Under the pieces are notes generated by a model. The model saw nothing but the letters and a program-made list of their open reading frames with translations. It was not told the DNA's origin and ran no database searches. A DNA stretch of 64,000 nt from Lentilactobacillus fungorum (lineage in GTDB: Bacteria > Bacillota > Bacilli > Lactobacillales > Lactobacillaceae), in NCBI RefSeq assembly GCF_016860605.1, contig NZ_BNJR01000017.1, positions 186,001-250,000 of the forward strand, read 5' to 3'. Position numbers and translations under genes: made by a program. Numbering within the stretch: the stretch's first letter is position 1; the number at the start of each line of letters is the position of its first letter. Positions 7,522 to 16,413 of this stretch are shown in pieces.

Positions 7522-9129
7522 CTAATTTTCCAAATCTCGTCTCCCATACCCCACAAATCCAATCACTAATAATACTGCTGATACCAACAGCAACCACATA
7601 ACCGGCGTCAAGTTGAGTTCATGGATTGGGACCTTATCGAACCAATAGAATGGGGACAGTTTCATTGCCCACTTTGGTAAATTAATTAGGCGGCCAAAGT
7701 ACGAAATGATAAATGCACTGCCTAATAATAGCCAAACTATCGAGCGGAATTTGGGCCAAACGCCAACTAGGCAGACCAAGGCACTGATAAACAGCATTAA
7801 GACCGGCAGCATTGCCACAAAGGTTCGATTATAATACTTAATCGATAGCGGCTGCGTGAGCGTGGCGTTGCCAACCATCATCGTTGTCATCAACGCCGCA
7901 AACAAGATAATCATTGCTAAAGCCACGCCGTATGCGACATAAGTTAGCAGCAAATAGTAACGACTATGAGGAGTTGTATTTACCAGCTGAAGATAGCCTC
8001 TTTGCTCTTCCGTATAAAGGTGGCTAATGACCATCGCACCACCAATGGCCGCTAGAACTGTAAAAATGATCCCCAAAATGCCAACAAAGGACAAAATCTG
8101 ATTTCGTTCCAATGTTCGAACCCCACTTTGGCCTAAAACTTGGCGGATTATGGGAGAATCATTGACTAACTTACCAATACTGTTGAAGACTGACCCATAG
8201 CTTGCTCCCAGAACCGCCATGCCAATAATCCAAAACAGGCTGATTGATTTTTGATTCCAGAACAATAAAGTAGCCGGCCCACGTAAAAATCGGCTGGACC
8301 GCTTGCCGCCACGGACCTGAATAATCCCTGCGTCAATATCTCGATGAACGTTCAAACCAACTGCAACAGCAAATGCGACAATCCCAAGCCCTAGAAACAG
8401 CCAAACCGGCAGCCAATTGTTCGTAACATAAATATTAGTTTTTTCGATCCAGCCGAATGGTGACCACCAGGTATAATCAGGGTTGGCAACGTCCGTCATC
8501 ATTCGAACCAGATAAGTTAGGCCAAAAAACGAGTATCCATAGATCAACACGTTATGGCTATCGGCCACTAATTGGGAAAACACCAGTGAAATCATCCCAA
8601 ACATCCAGCCAACGGCCGCCAAAGAAATCGCAAACAGCCAGTTGCCAGTCGTATCACTGCCTGGCATGTTGGCTAGCTGCATCCCAATTCCCGCAATGAT
8701 CGCAAACAGGCCATTTGCAATGACTAGCTCTAACGCCACGGCACTAATCGGAGCAAGCCGACCAACTGGGTGGCCGCCAAGGATCATTTCAGTTAGACCG
8801 GATTCCTCTTGTCCTCGACTGGCGCCAACCGCAATTGCGTAATTAAAAATGACCATAAAGATCGCCCAAAAGACCGCCATTTCAACAGCAAAGATAATCG
8901 CTGTATTAAGTGACGTGTGAGTAATTGGCCCAAACAGGGCTGTCATCGCGGCAGACTTCAATGTTTGGGCAATCGTTTGAATTTGGGCCCGGCTACCATA
9001 AATACCTTCAAATTTGGCCGCTACCGCAATAAAAATTCCCGCCAAAACCAGCAGCCAAACCAAAATCTTGAGCCAATCTCGCTTTAAATTAGCCTTAAGC
9101 AACGATAAGGTTTGCGTATATTGCATCAT
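7522..9129 (-). CDS. ABC-2 type exporter permease
   Basis: A membrane protein of about 535 residues with roughly twelve hydrophobic segments, of the large two-unit ABC-2 permease type found with TetR regulators and thought to export antibiotics or lipids. It begins one base after the ATPase stop, with the start ATG at 9129 (a second ATG follows at once) and AGGTGAG upstream. The pair forms one exporter in the cytoplasmic membrane. Substrate unknown. The stop codon coincides with a palindromic-element end. Confidence 0.85.
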   Translation of the reverse strand: MMQYTQTLSLLKANLKRDWLKILVWLLVLAGIFIAVAAKFEGIYGSRAQIQTIAQTLKSAAMTALFGPITHTSLNTAIIFAVEMAVFWAIFMVIFNYAIAVGASRGQEESGLTEMILGGHPVGRLAPISAVALELVIANGLFAIIAGIGMQLANMPGSDTTGNWLFAISLAAVGWMFGMISLVFSQLVADSHNVLIYGYSFFGLTYLVRMMTDVANPDYTWWSPFGWIEKTNIYVTNNWLPVWLFLGLGIVAFAVAVGLNVHRDIDAGIIQVRGGKRSSRFLRGPATLLFWNQKSISLFWIIGMAVLGASYGSVFNSIGKLVNDSPIIRQVLGQSGVRTLERNQILSFVGILGIIFTVLAAIGGAMVISHLYTEEQRGYLQLVNTTPHSRYYLLLTYVAYGVALAMIILFAALMTTMMVGNATLTQPLSIKYYNRTFVAMLPVLMLFISALVCLVGVWPKFRSIVWLLLGSAFIISYFGRLINLPKWAMKLSPFYWFDKVPIHELNLTPVMWLLLVSAVLLVIGFVGYGRRDLEN

Positions 9130-9130
9130 G

Positions 9131-10051
9131 TTACTCACCTGCTTTTTGGGTATCATCCGAATGGTAATACCGTAAGAAAAGATCTTCTAATGTTGGTGGC
9201 GTCGTTTTAATTTGGAGGATCTGCTTTTGAGCCAAAGTCGACATCACTGTACCAATTTGATCGGAATCAACACTGAATTCAGCGGCCGTTTGCTGATCAT
9301 TCTTAAACTGCAGCTGATAAACGCCAGCTAACTGCTGCAAGTCGGCCATTGTCTTCACCGTTTTGACCGTTACGGCATTTCGTGTCAAATGCTGCATAGA
9401 TTCTAGCGAACCGGTTTCAATAACCTTGCCTTCTCGAATAATTGAAATCGTATCACACATTTTTTCAACTTCCGACAAGATATGACTTGATAACAAAACG
9501 CTTTTCCCCGCATCCTTTAGCTGTTTTACCCGCTGTTGAAATATGAGTTCGTTAAGGGGATCCAAACCAGAAGTCGGTTCATCAAAGATATAAAGGGAAA
9601 CGTCGGTCGAAAAAGCCGCGATTAGTGCGACCTTTTGGCGATTACCCTTTGAATACGTTCGGTTCTTCTTACTCGTATCTAACTTAAACGCGTCAATCAA
9701 TTGATCGACCACCGGCGTATGCTGCTGACCAGACATATGAAGCAACAGGTCAATTGTCTGCCCACCGGTTAAGTTGGGCCACAAATAAACATCGCCAGGA
9801 ACATACGCTAAGTCCCGGTGAATCGCCACCGAATCGTGCCAGGCATCTTGACCGAATACTTTAGCCGAGCCGCCAGAGGCCTTGATCAATCCCAAAATCA
9901 CCCGAATGGTCGTCGACTTACCCGCGCCGTTTGGACCGATGAAGCCCAAGACTTCTCCTGGGTGTAATGTCAAATTAACGTCCTTGAGTGCCTCAAACTT
10001 CCCAAATGATTTTTTTAACCCCTCAACTGCCAATATTAAGTTGTCGTCCAT
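9131..10051 (-). CDS. ABC exporter ATPase
   Basis: A 306-residue ATPase. Walker A GPNGAGKST is at about 39-47, the signature is the degenerate YSKGNRQK, and Walker B LYIFDEP is followed by the H-loop SSHILSE. About 80 residues after the ATPase core form the accessory C-terminal domain common in drug-export ATPases. First gene of the ABC-TetR operon; its promoter carries a dyad likely bound by TetR. Confidence 0.9.
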   Translation of the reverse strand: MDDNLILAVEGLKKSFGKFEALKDVNLTLHPGEVLGFIGPNGAGKSTTIRVILGLIKASGGSAKVFGQDAWHDSVAIHRDLAYVPGDVYLWPNLTGGQTIDLLLHMSGQQHTPVVDQLIDAFKLDTSKKNRTYSKGNRQKVALIAAFSTDVSLYIFDEPTSGLDPLNELIFQQRVKQLKDAGKSVLLSSHILSEVEKMCDTISIIREGKVIETGSLESMQHLTRNAVTVKTVKTMADLQQLAGVYQLQFKNDQQTAAEFSVDSDQIGTVMSTLAQKQILQIKTTPPTLEDLFLRYYHSDDTQKAGE

Positions 10052-10116
10052 AATCTCACGGCCTTTCTTAGCTCAAAAGATTTTCAAAAAATCGGCTACT
10101 TTCTTAAATCGACCCC

Positions 10117-10144
10117 AGTATATCATCAATGACTGAATAGTCAA
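10117..10144 (-). promoter_or_regulatory. ABC operon promoter with TetR-type operator
   Basis: Minus-strand TTGACT (10144-10139) and TATACT (10122-10117) have a 16-bp spacer. The dyad TGACTGAATAGTCA (10130-10143) covers the -35 box and spacer, as expected for autorepression by the downstream TetR protein. Confidence 0.65.
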
Positions 10145-10276
10145 TAACCGTGCAGTCATTTTATCAGTTTTCTTCACCATCGGTTCTAAAGGTTGATTTA
10201 ACAAGGTTCATTGCCTCATACTTTTTTATGATTTGCCATATTTGAGCTTCCCGCGGCCTTTTTTAGCCCTCAAAAA

Positions 10277-10314
10277 AATGACCACTGATCAGAAAATCCC
10301 GATCGATGATCATT
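10277..10314 (-). terminator. Terminator of the first aldo/keto reductase gene
   Basis: AATGA..GATC pairs with GATC..TCATT, followed by seven T on the minus strand. The rest of 10145-10359 has no gene. Confidence 0.6.
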
Positions 10315-10359
10315 ACTATTAAACATCCTTTTAAAAATCACGCTTCAGCTTAGTTCAGA

Positions 10360-11274
10360 TTATAATTCATCATTTGAATCATCCCAAGCGGCGACTGAAT
10401 CTCCATAAGGGCCATCTGGATTATGCCACTTAAAATCGTCGTACCACAAGCTGCGTTTGCCCTGATCCAATTGATTAATCGTTTGAACATCCTCATCGCT
10501 CAACTCAAAATCAAAGATATGGCTATTATCAATCACTCGCTGTTCGTGAACCGACTTGGTAACTGTAATGATGTTTCGCTGCCATTCCCAGCGTAAAATT
10601 ATTTGCGCGGCCGTTCGCCCATATTTTTCTGCCAGCTTAGTGATCACTGGATTTTTCAAAGAATTCCCACCGCCAAGTGGTGACCAGGCCGTCATCGTAA
10701 CACCGTGACTGCTATCAAACTTGAGAACTTCCTGCTCTTGGTTGGTTGGGTTAAATTCCATCTGATTGACGGCTGGCACAATGTCGGCCGCCTCAATGAG
10801 TTGTGCCATTCGTTGATTATCAACATTAGAAACGCCAATTGCGCGAACCTTACCCTCTTGAAGCAATCGCTCCATTGCCTGATAACTTTCAACAAACGTT
10901 TTGTCTACCGGCCAATGCATCAGATACAAATCAACATAATCCAGTCCCAAGTCTTTTAATTGACCCTCAAAGGCTTTCGAGATTCGCTCATAATTCCCTT
11001 GATCGCCATTAAAAAGCTTAGTCGTCACAAACAGATCTTCTCGTTTTAAACCGGTCTGCTCTAAGCCCAGCTTAATGCCGGCACCGGTTCCGCGTTCATT
11101 ACCGTACTGTTTGGCCGTGTCAATTGCGCGATAGCCATTGCGAATCGCTGCTGCGACTGAATCTCTGGCTGCGTGATTATCGCTTTTCCAAACCCCGAGA
11201 CCAAATCGAGGCATCTTAACGCCATTATTTAATTCCATCGTTGACTCTAAGCCAGCCAAAAAGAACATCTCCAT
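10360..11274 (-). CDS. Aldo/keto reductase (AKR)
   Basis: An NADPH-dependent TIM-barrel oxidoreductase of up to 304 residues, resembling 2,5-diketo-gluconate-type reductases. Catalytic residues are seen in DTAKQYGNE (Asp, Tyr), TTKLF (Lys) and LMHWP (His). A C-terminal acidic tail (WDDSNDEL) extends beyond the usual end. The start is uncertain: family members normally begin near MELNNGVKMPRFG, at 11238, but no good ribosome site precedes that codon, while the ATG at 11274 is also poorly supported. Physiological substrate unknown. Confidence 0.85.
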   Translation of the reverse strand: MEMFFLAGLESTMELNNGVKMPRFGLGVWKSDNHAARDSVAAAIRNGYRAIDTAKQYGNERGTGAGIKLGLEQTGLKREDLFVTTKLFNGDQGNYERISKAFEGQLKDLGLDYVDLYLMHWPVDKTFVESYQAMERLLQEGKVRAIGVSNVDNQRMAQLIEAADIVPAVNQMEFNPTNQEQEVLKFDSSHGVTMTAWSPLGGGNSLKNPVITKLAEKYGRTAAQIILRWEWQRNIITVTKSVHEQRVIDNSHIFDFELSDEDVQTINQLDQGKRSLWYDDFKWHNPDGPYGDSVAAWDDSNDEL

Positions 11275-11361
11275 TCATTATTAGATTACAGTTACAGGAT
11301 AGCACAACTCACTATTTTTAGTGTAAAACGACCTGATGCATATGGCACATTGACGGGTGAC

Positions 11362-12567
11362 TTATAAGGTCACCGTAAATTTTTGCTTTACCCAATAAGT
11401 CATCAACCACGAAGCAATTAAAAAGGCAGTCACTACCATGTAAGGGTAATGATAATTAAGATCCAACAGAGCGCCAGACATAATTGGCCCAATAATATTG
11501 CCCACGCTGGTCAATGACATATTGACACCATTAATCAGACCTTGAGCCGTTGCGCTGGCCTTTGTCAGCAGTGTTGTAATCGCCGGTCGAATTAAATCAT
11601 ACGCAGTAAAGACGATGAGTGTCGCAATGATCACTTCCAGTTTTGAATGAGCCAGCATAATCCAGATGGTACCAGCAAACGATAAGAAAAAGCAGTAGCG
11701 AATGAGCCGTTTTTCAGTCAGCCAAACAACTAACCGGTCAAACAACAACGCTTGAAACGTCAACGAAGTCAGCCCGTTTAACGTTAATACCAACGCAATG
11801 TTAGCCATTGTAAATTGATAGACCTCGTTCACATACAAGCTGTAAATACTTTCAAAACCAACCAACCCAAATGACGAAATTAAGATCAAGATAAAGAGTA
11901 GTCCCATTGGGCCGCTAAATAACTTTTTAGTTTGTGCCCAAGACGCTCTGGATCGCTTTCGTTCTGTAAGGACTGGTGGCACATCATTTCGGCTGGCAAT
12001 TTTTTTAATTTCTTTTTCACTTGGCAACATTAACAATAAAGATAGCATGCTCAAGAAGCCAAGAACGGCGGCACACCAAAACGGTGTCTTATAATCGAAC
12101 TTGGCTAAAATCCCGCCAATCCCAGGTCCCAAGATTAACCCACCACTAAACGCCGCCGACAGTAAACCAATCACTCTGGCTCGTTGTCTTGGGGTTGTCA
12201 GGTCAGCGGCTAAAGCATTCGTCGTCGGTACAACCATTGCCGCTGACAGGCCACCGATTGTTCGAGAAACATCGAACATCCAGAGCCAATTAGTTAACGC
12301 AAACAAAATTTCTGATACCATATAGAGCAAGAGGCCATATACTAGGATTGGTTTCCGACCGATTCGATCTGAAATCTGGCCAATAATTGGCGAGGCAATT
12401 AGTTGTGCCAACGCAAATAGCGAATTCATAATCCCCATATCAGTAGCAGATAAATGAAGTTCGTTTTTGATAAATGGCATTACCGGAAAAATCAGGCTCA
12501 TACCAATACACACTAAAAAGTTGCCAAAAATTAGCACAATAATGGCGTTTCTAACTTTTTTGGTCAC
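11362..12567 (-). CDS. MFS transporter, DHA1 drug-efflux type
   Basis: A 401-residue, twelve-helix major facilitator. Motif A GQISDRIGRKP lies after helix 2, and a motif C-like GLILGPGIGG in helix 5 marks a proton/drug antiporter. The start is a GTG at 12567 with AAAGGGGG upstream. A likely promoter (TGGACA, 18 bp, TATACT) lies just ahead at about 12600-12630. It is divergent from the PH-domain operon. Substrate not predictable. Confidence 0.85.
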   Translation of the reverse strand: MTKKVRNAIIVLIFGNFLVCIGMSLIFPVMPFIKNELHLSATDMGIMNSLFALAQLIASPIIGQISDRIGRKPILVYGLLLYMVSEILFALTNWLWMFDVSRTIGGLSAAMVVPTTNALAADLTTPRQRARVIGLLSAAFSGGLILGPGIGGILAKFDYKTPFWCAAVLGFLSMLSLLLMLPSEKEIKKIASRNDVPPVLTERKRSRASWAQTKKLFSGPMGLLFILILISSFGLVGFESIYSLYVNEVYQFTMANIALVLTLNGLTSLTFQALLFDRLVVWLTEKRLIRYCFFLSFAGTIWIMLAHSKLEVIIATLIVFTAYDLIRPAITTLLTKASATAQGLINGVNMSLTSVGNIIGPIMSGALLDLNYHYPYMVVTAFLIASWLMTYWVKQKFTVTL

Positions 12568-12671
12568 TTAGTTGCCCCCTTTCGATAACCTTAAGCGTAA
12601 AAGCTAGTATAACGCTATCAGGCTCATACTGTCCATCATAACTCCTGCTAAATTTAATTTTGAGAGCCATT

Positions 12672-12699
12672 TTGATAGTTCAATCTGTTAAGCTATTAT
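12672..12699 (+). promoter_or_regulatory. Promoter of the PH-domain operon
   Basis: TTGATA and TATTAT have a 16-bp spacer. The first palindromic unit starts 14 bp downstream, so the array would be the 5' leader. Confidence 0.55.
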
Positions 12700-12713
12700 T
12701 GAGATTATTGGAA

Positions 12714-13011
12714 TAGTCGCGCAAGGCAGAAGCTTGCACCTAACCGCTTTGCTTCGCTCACTGATTTTAGGACAGCTACGCAAAGCAGGGATCTGCGCGT
12801 AAACACCTTTGCAAAAAATTCCAAGCCCGGGAATTTTCTGCAAAGGAGCCTTACACTCCGATCCCTAACCGCTTTGCTTCGCTCACTGATTTTAGGACAG
12901 CTGCACAAAGCAGAAACTTCCGCATAAAACAGCTTGGTCAAAAATCCAGGCCCGGGATTTCCGGCCAAGCTGCCTTATGCTCCAGTTTCTAACCGCTTTG
13001 CTTCGCTCACT
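12714..13011 (+). repeat. Array of three palindromic elements, start-codon subtype
   Basis: Copies: 12714-12762 (both ends joined, centre deleted), 12768-12887 and 12893-13011. The two full units are 119-120 bp, spaced by GATTT. Stem 2 reads GGGATC/GATCCC in the second and GAAACT/AGTTTC in the third. The right end CGCTCACT lies 30 nt before the ATG of the next gene. Confidence 0.9.
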
Positions 13012-13041
13012 TTAAACATATGAAAAAGAAAGGGATCACCC

Positions 13042-13521
13042 ATGACTGAATCTAACCATCTACCCACAAAAATTAAAACCGTTTGGCGGATTTCTGCTGT
13101 CATCAACTTTCTCATTCTTGCTGCCATTGGGATTGGTGCTTACATTGCCTTTAAGCTGTTTGATTGGCACTGGCTGGTTTATGGCGCCATTGGCTTTGGC
13201 GCTTTGGCCCTAATTGACATTGTCGTTGAACTATCATTAGTTCCTTATCGTTATTCATTTTGGCTATACACTTTAACCGATGACGCCGTTGAACTGCGCT
13301 CAGGGTTTATTTTCCGCAGATTAGTGTCAATTCCAATTGCCCGAGTTCAAGACGTCACGCTGTCCGCTGGGCCAATTCTTCAATCCCAAAAGCTCCAAGA
13401 GGTCCGAATTGCCACGGCTTCAACGTCTCATAAAATTGACGGCCTCCAGCCAGAAGTTGGTGAACAACTGCGAAAGCAAATTATGGCACTCGCCGTGGAG
13501 GTGAACGATCATGACGTCTGA
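13042..13521 (+). CDS. Membrane protein with bacterial PH domain (YdbS-like)
   Basis: A 159-residue protein with two N-terminal membrane helices (about 20-65) and a C-terminal bPH2 domain (residues about 75-150; YTLTDDAVELRSGFIFRR motif). Together with the next gene it matches the paired YdbS/YdbT proteins of Bacillus (COG3402/COG3428), membrane proteins linked to resistance against antimicrobial peptides. The role here is inferred. Its stop overlaps the next start by 11 nt. The whole leader of this gene is a palindromic array; the ribosome site is AAGAAAGGGAT. Confidence 0.85.
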   Translation: MTESNHLPTKIKTVWRISAVINFLILAAIGIGAYIAFKLFDWHWLVYGAIGFGALALIDIVVELSLVPYRYSFWLYTLTDDAVELRSGFIFRRLVSIPIARVQDVTLSAGPILQSQKLQEVRIATASTSHKIDGLQPEVGEQLRKQIMALAVEVNDHDV

Positions 13522-14962
13522 TCAGCGGCACCATCTCAACCTACTCGCTCTGTTTTACTTTTTGTTTCATAACCTCTTTGATTGGTTGGTTTATATTATT
13601 TTGACAGTGGGACCACTAAATAGTTTTTTAAAGCGCCACGGCATCAATCCCTTGGTAGGGTTCGGGGGATTAATCGCTTTGATTGTCTTGATTATTGCCG
13701 TTCGTTATTGGTGTTTTACCTTTCAAATTGGGCCGGACATGCTAACGATTAACTCAGGTATTTTTGTTAAAAAGCACACGCATATCCCTTATGGTCGCAT
13801 CCAAACCATTCAGCGCAGTCAATGGTTTTTCCTTAAGCCTTTCCACTTAGAAAAATTACAGATTGAAACCGCCGGTCACGACGACCATAGTCCTGAAGCT
13901 GTCTTACCACTAGTCAATGAGTCTGTTCGAGCTCAAATTGATCGCAACCGGTTAACCCAAGCAGCAGGGCAGCAGCCGATTGGGGATAGCAATCCGGCAG
14001 AAACTGATAGGTTAGCAACGCCTAGTTACCTTATTAACCCCCACGACTTAAATGTCTTTGCGCTCACTTCACTTGGTATTTTTCCGTTAATCGGGGCTTT
14101 ATTTGCCTTATACGCTAAAATTCAAGATATGATTCCGCAACGTATTATCGACTCGATTACCAGTAAAATTATTCACCAATCACTGATCATTATCGTTGCC
14201 GTTGGCCTTCTAATTGTCATCGTCAGCATTATTACCTCATACCTAACGATCATTCAAAAATATTACAAATTCACCCTCACCACTCAGGCAGGTCAGCTCA
14301 AAACGTACCAGGGCCTGTTTCAACGTAGCTCGGTGACCATCCCCACTAATCGAATCCAAGCAATCCGCTTGAAACAAAACGTTATTCGACAATTATGCCG
14401 GCTATCAACTATCCAAGCCTTAGCAGCTTCTTCTGCCGGCGACGATGAAAAGAGCAATGATTTGATGATTATCCCGGTTGTAGATACCTCCAAAGCCTTT
14501 GCGACACTGGCGGCGTTTATTAACTGGACACCCCATCAAAAGGTGGCACTCGATCATTTAGCCAAAAAGAGTTATTGGTACTTCATCCGCAACGCTATGT
14601 TAATGACAACGCCGTTAATTGTGATTTGCGTTTATTTTTTCAAATTTTTAGGGGGATTGAGCCTTTTCTTGTTAATCCCAGCAATTTTATTGGGGTGGTA
14701 TGCAGCTGGTAATACGGGCTGGGCAATCAATAATAATCAGCTAATCATGCAAAACGGTCACTGGTTAACCCGCTCCCAGTACATTATTCCCAAAAAGAAC
14801 GTCCAATCCTTTGGCCTGCGTCAGTCAATTTGGATGCATCGCAATCAACTGGCGCACGTCCAGGTCAGCGTCCGCCATGGCAATCATAATCAATTAATAG
14901 AGTTGCGTTATCTGCCAATCGCCAAAGCAGAAACGTTATTTAACTGGCTTAAAAATCGCTAG
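13511..14962 (+). CDS. Membrane protein with tandem PH domains (YdbT-like)
   Basis: A 483-residue partner of the preceding protein. It has two N-terminal helices, then PH domains beginning near LTINSGIFVKKHTHIPYGRIQT, KTYQGLFQRSSVTIPTNRIQAIR and LIMQNGHWLTRSQYIIPKKNV, with further helix pairs near 180-250 and 355-395. The repeated pattern, in which a membrane pair is followed by a bPH2 domain, is the family architecture. It overlaps the upstream gene and is surely co-translated. Confidence 0.85.
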   Translation: MTSDQRHHLNLLALFYFLFHNLFDWLVYIILTVGPLNSFLKRHGINPLVGFGGLIALIVLIIAVRYWCFTFQIGPDMLTINSGIFVKKHTHIPYGRIQTIQRSQWFFLKPFHLEKLQIETAGHDDHSPEAVLPLVNESVRAQIDRNRLTQAAGQQPIGDSNPAETDRLATPSYLINPHDLNVFALTSLGIFPLIGALFALYAKIQDMIPQRIIDSITSKIIHQSLIIIVAVGLLIVIVSIITSYLTIIQKYYKFTLTTQAGQLKTYQGLFQRSSVTIPTNRIQAIRLKQNVIRQLCRLSTIQALAASSAGDDEKSNDLMIIPVVDTSKAFATLAAFINWTPHQKVALDHLAKKSYWYFIRNAMLMTTPLIVICVYFFKFLGGLSLFLLIPAILLGWYAAGNTGWAINNNQLIMQNGHWLTRSQYIIPKKNVQSFGLRQSIWMHRNQLAHVQVSVRHGNHNQLIELRYLPIAKAETLFNWLKNR

Positions 14963-14967
14963 CTTTT

Positions 14968-14996
14968 TTCACAAAGTCTGATTGCTGCGGTATACT
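14968..14996 (+). promoter_or_regulatory. Promoter of the second aldo/keto reductase gene
   Basis: TTCACA and TATACT are separated by 17 bp. The palindromic array starts 16 bp after the -10 box. Confidence 0.6.
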
Positions 14997-15012
14997 TTTA
15001 ATATTGTCACTT

Positions 15013-15365
15013 TAGCGATGGGGCAAAGCAGGCGTTTGTATGTAAGCTTCCAAGCCCGGGAATCCCCCAGAGGAGCCTTACACTCCGACGGCCGTGAAAC
15101 GCCTGGCTCCGCTCACTTATACTAGGACAGCTGCACAAAGCAGAAGCTTGCACCTAAGCTATCTTGCCCAAAAATCCAAGCCCAGGATTTCCGGCCAAGA
15201 TAGCTTAGGCTCCAGCTTCTAACCGCTTTGCTCCGCTCACTTTTTTAGGACAGCTGCGCAAAGCAGAAAGCTCCGTGTAAGCACCTCAGCCAGAAATTCC
15301 AAGCCCGGGAATTTCTGGCTGAGGAGCCTTACACTCCGCTTTCTAACCGCTTTGCTCCGCTCACT
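15013..15365 (+). repeat. Array of three palindromic elements, start-codon subtype
   Basis: Copies: 15013-15117 (shortened, with the GACGGCCGTGAAACGCC submodule), 15123-15241 (stem 2 GAAGCT/AGCTTC) and 15246-15365 (stem 2 GAAAGC/GCTTTC). The right end of the last copy is 22 nt before the start codon and 7 nt before AGGAGG. Confidence 0.92.
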
Positions 15366-15387
15366 TATTATTAGGAGGTACTTAGTT

Positions 15388-16233
15388 ATGAACGAATTAA
15401 CGATTGGTGATACGACGGTTCCTGCAATTGGTTTAGGGACTTGGCACATGGGCGACCACGCGGCTACCCGGTCTCAAGAAATCAAGGCGATTCAAGCTGG
15501 AATTGATGCTGGCGCCCGAGTAATCGATACCGCCGAAATGTATGGCAACGGCCGCAGTGAAAACCTCATCGGCGAAGCAATTCAAACGATTAACCGTGAT
15601 CAGTTATTCATCATCGACAAGGTTCTTCCTTCCAACGCCTCGGCTAGTCGTCTCGAACACAGTTTGGATCAAAGCTTAAAATTAGTTGGCACTGATCACT
15701 TTGATTTGTACCTCTACCATTGGCGTGGTGCCGTACCGTTAAGCGAAACGGTTGAAACCCTCCAAAAAATGCAACAAAAGGGCAAGATTAAACATTGGGG
15801 CGTTTCTAACTTTGATTTACCTGATATGCAAGAATTATTGGCTTTGCCAGGTGGCGATCAAGTTGCTGCCAATGAAGACCTCTATAATATTGGCAGTCGG
15901 GGGGTTGAATACAGTCTCTTACCCTGGCAGCGCGACCATCACATTCCATTTATTGCCTACACGCCAGTTGGCGCCGGTGACGAACGCGGTCGCCTGACAA
16001 CCAATCAAGTTGTTAATGAGATTGCCGCTGCTCATCATGCGACCCCTTGGCAGATTATCCTAGCTTGGGCAATTCGAGATGGTAATACTTTGGCAATCCC
16101 ACAGTCTGGTGATCCTAAGCACGCCGTCGATAACGTTAAAGCTGCCAATATTACGTTGTCTGCTGATGAATTGGCTCAAATTGATACTGAATTTCCAAAA
16201 CCAACAAGCAAACAACCGTTAGATATTAGATAG
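15388..16233 (+). CDS. Aldo/keto reductase (AKR), YdbC/Tas-like
   Basis: A 281-residue NADPH-dependent reductase. The tetrad is visible in DTAEMYGNG (Asp, Tyr), IIDKVLP (Lys) and LYLYHWRG (His); the C-terminal cofactor motif is AIPQSGDPKHAVDN. I chose the ATG at 15388 because AGGAGG lies 9 nt upstream; longer frames run into the repeat. Its leader is about 370 nt and consists almost wholly of three palindromic elements. Substrate unknown. Confidence 0.88.
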   Translation: MNELTIGDTTVPAIGLGTWHMGDHAATRSQEIKAIQAGIDAGARVIDTAEMYGNGRSENLIGEAIQTINRDQLFIIDKVLPSNASASRLEHSLDQSLKLVGTDHFDLYLYHWRGAVPLSETVETLQKMQQKGKIKHWGVSNFDLPDMQELLALPGGDQVAANEDLYNIGSRGVEYSLLPWQRDHHIPFIAYTPVGAGDERGRLTTNQVVNEIAAAHHATPWQIILAWAIRDGNTLAIPQSGDPKHAVDNVKAANITLSADELAQIDTEFPKPTSKQPLDIR

Positions 16234-16246
16234 TATACCCCAATTA

Positions 16247-16289
16247 AAAAACCTTCGCTCAGTCCTAATCAGACTAGGTGAAGGTTTTT
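16247..16289 (+). terminator. Terminator of the second aldo/keto reductase gene
   Basis: AAAAACCTTC pairs with GAAGGTTTTT and an inner AGTC/GACT pairing. Strong on the plus strand. Confidence 0.85.
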
Positions 16290-16341
16290 GGGTTAAAGCT
16301 CAAAATTCAACGACTTAAAAAACACCGCCCATTATTATTTA

Positions 16342-16396
16342 GCTACAAGCCAATAAAGGATTGCCCACTATCACGTGCTCAGCTTGGCTTAGTAGC
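16342..16396 (-). other. Hairpin after the secreted protein gene
   Basis: GCTACAAGCCAA pairs with TTGGCTTAGTAGC (12 bp with one bulge) around a 30-nt loop. No T run follows on the minus strand, so it is either a 3' stabiliser or a poor terminator. Confidence 0.4.
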
Positions 16397-16413
16397 CCAT
16401 CTTTGTCCACAAT

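Noticed and set aside
10360-11274. Common origin by recent duplication of the three aldo/keto reductase genes
   Set aside because: Their sequences differ throughout and belong to different subgroups; no tandem duplication is visible.
12705-12968. Open frame of 87 codons across the palindromic array, and similar frames at 15237-15449, 31987-32196, 32218-32400 and 32242-32442
   Set aside because: Their translations (ISERSKAVR, LGRKSRAWIFGQ and the like) come from the repeats on either strand, recur wherever the repeat occurs and have no ribosome site. They are artefacts of the palindromes.
12714-13011. The palindromic arrays as a CRISPR array
   Set aside because: The repeated units are about 120 bp and abut with 3-7 nt gaps; there are no 30-40 nt unique spacers and no cas genes.
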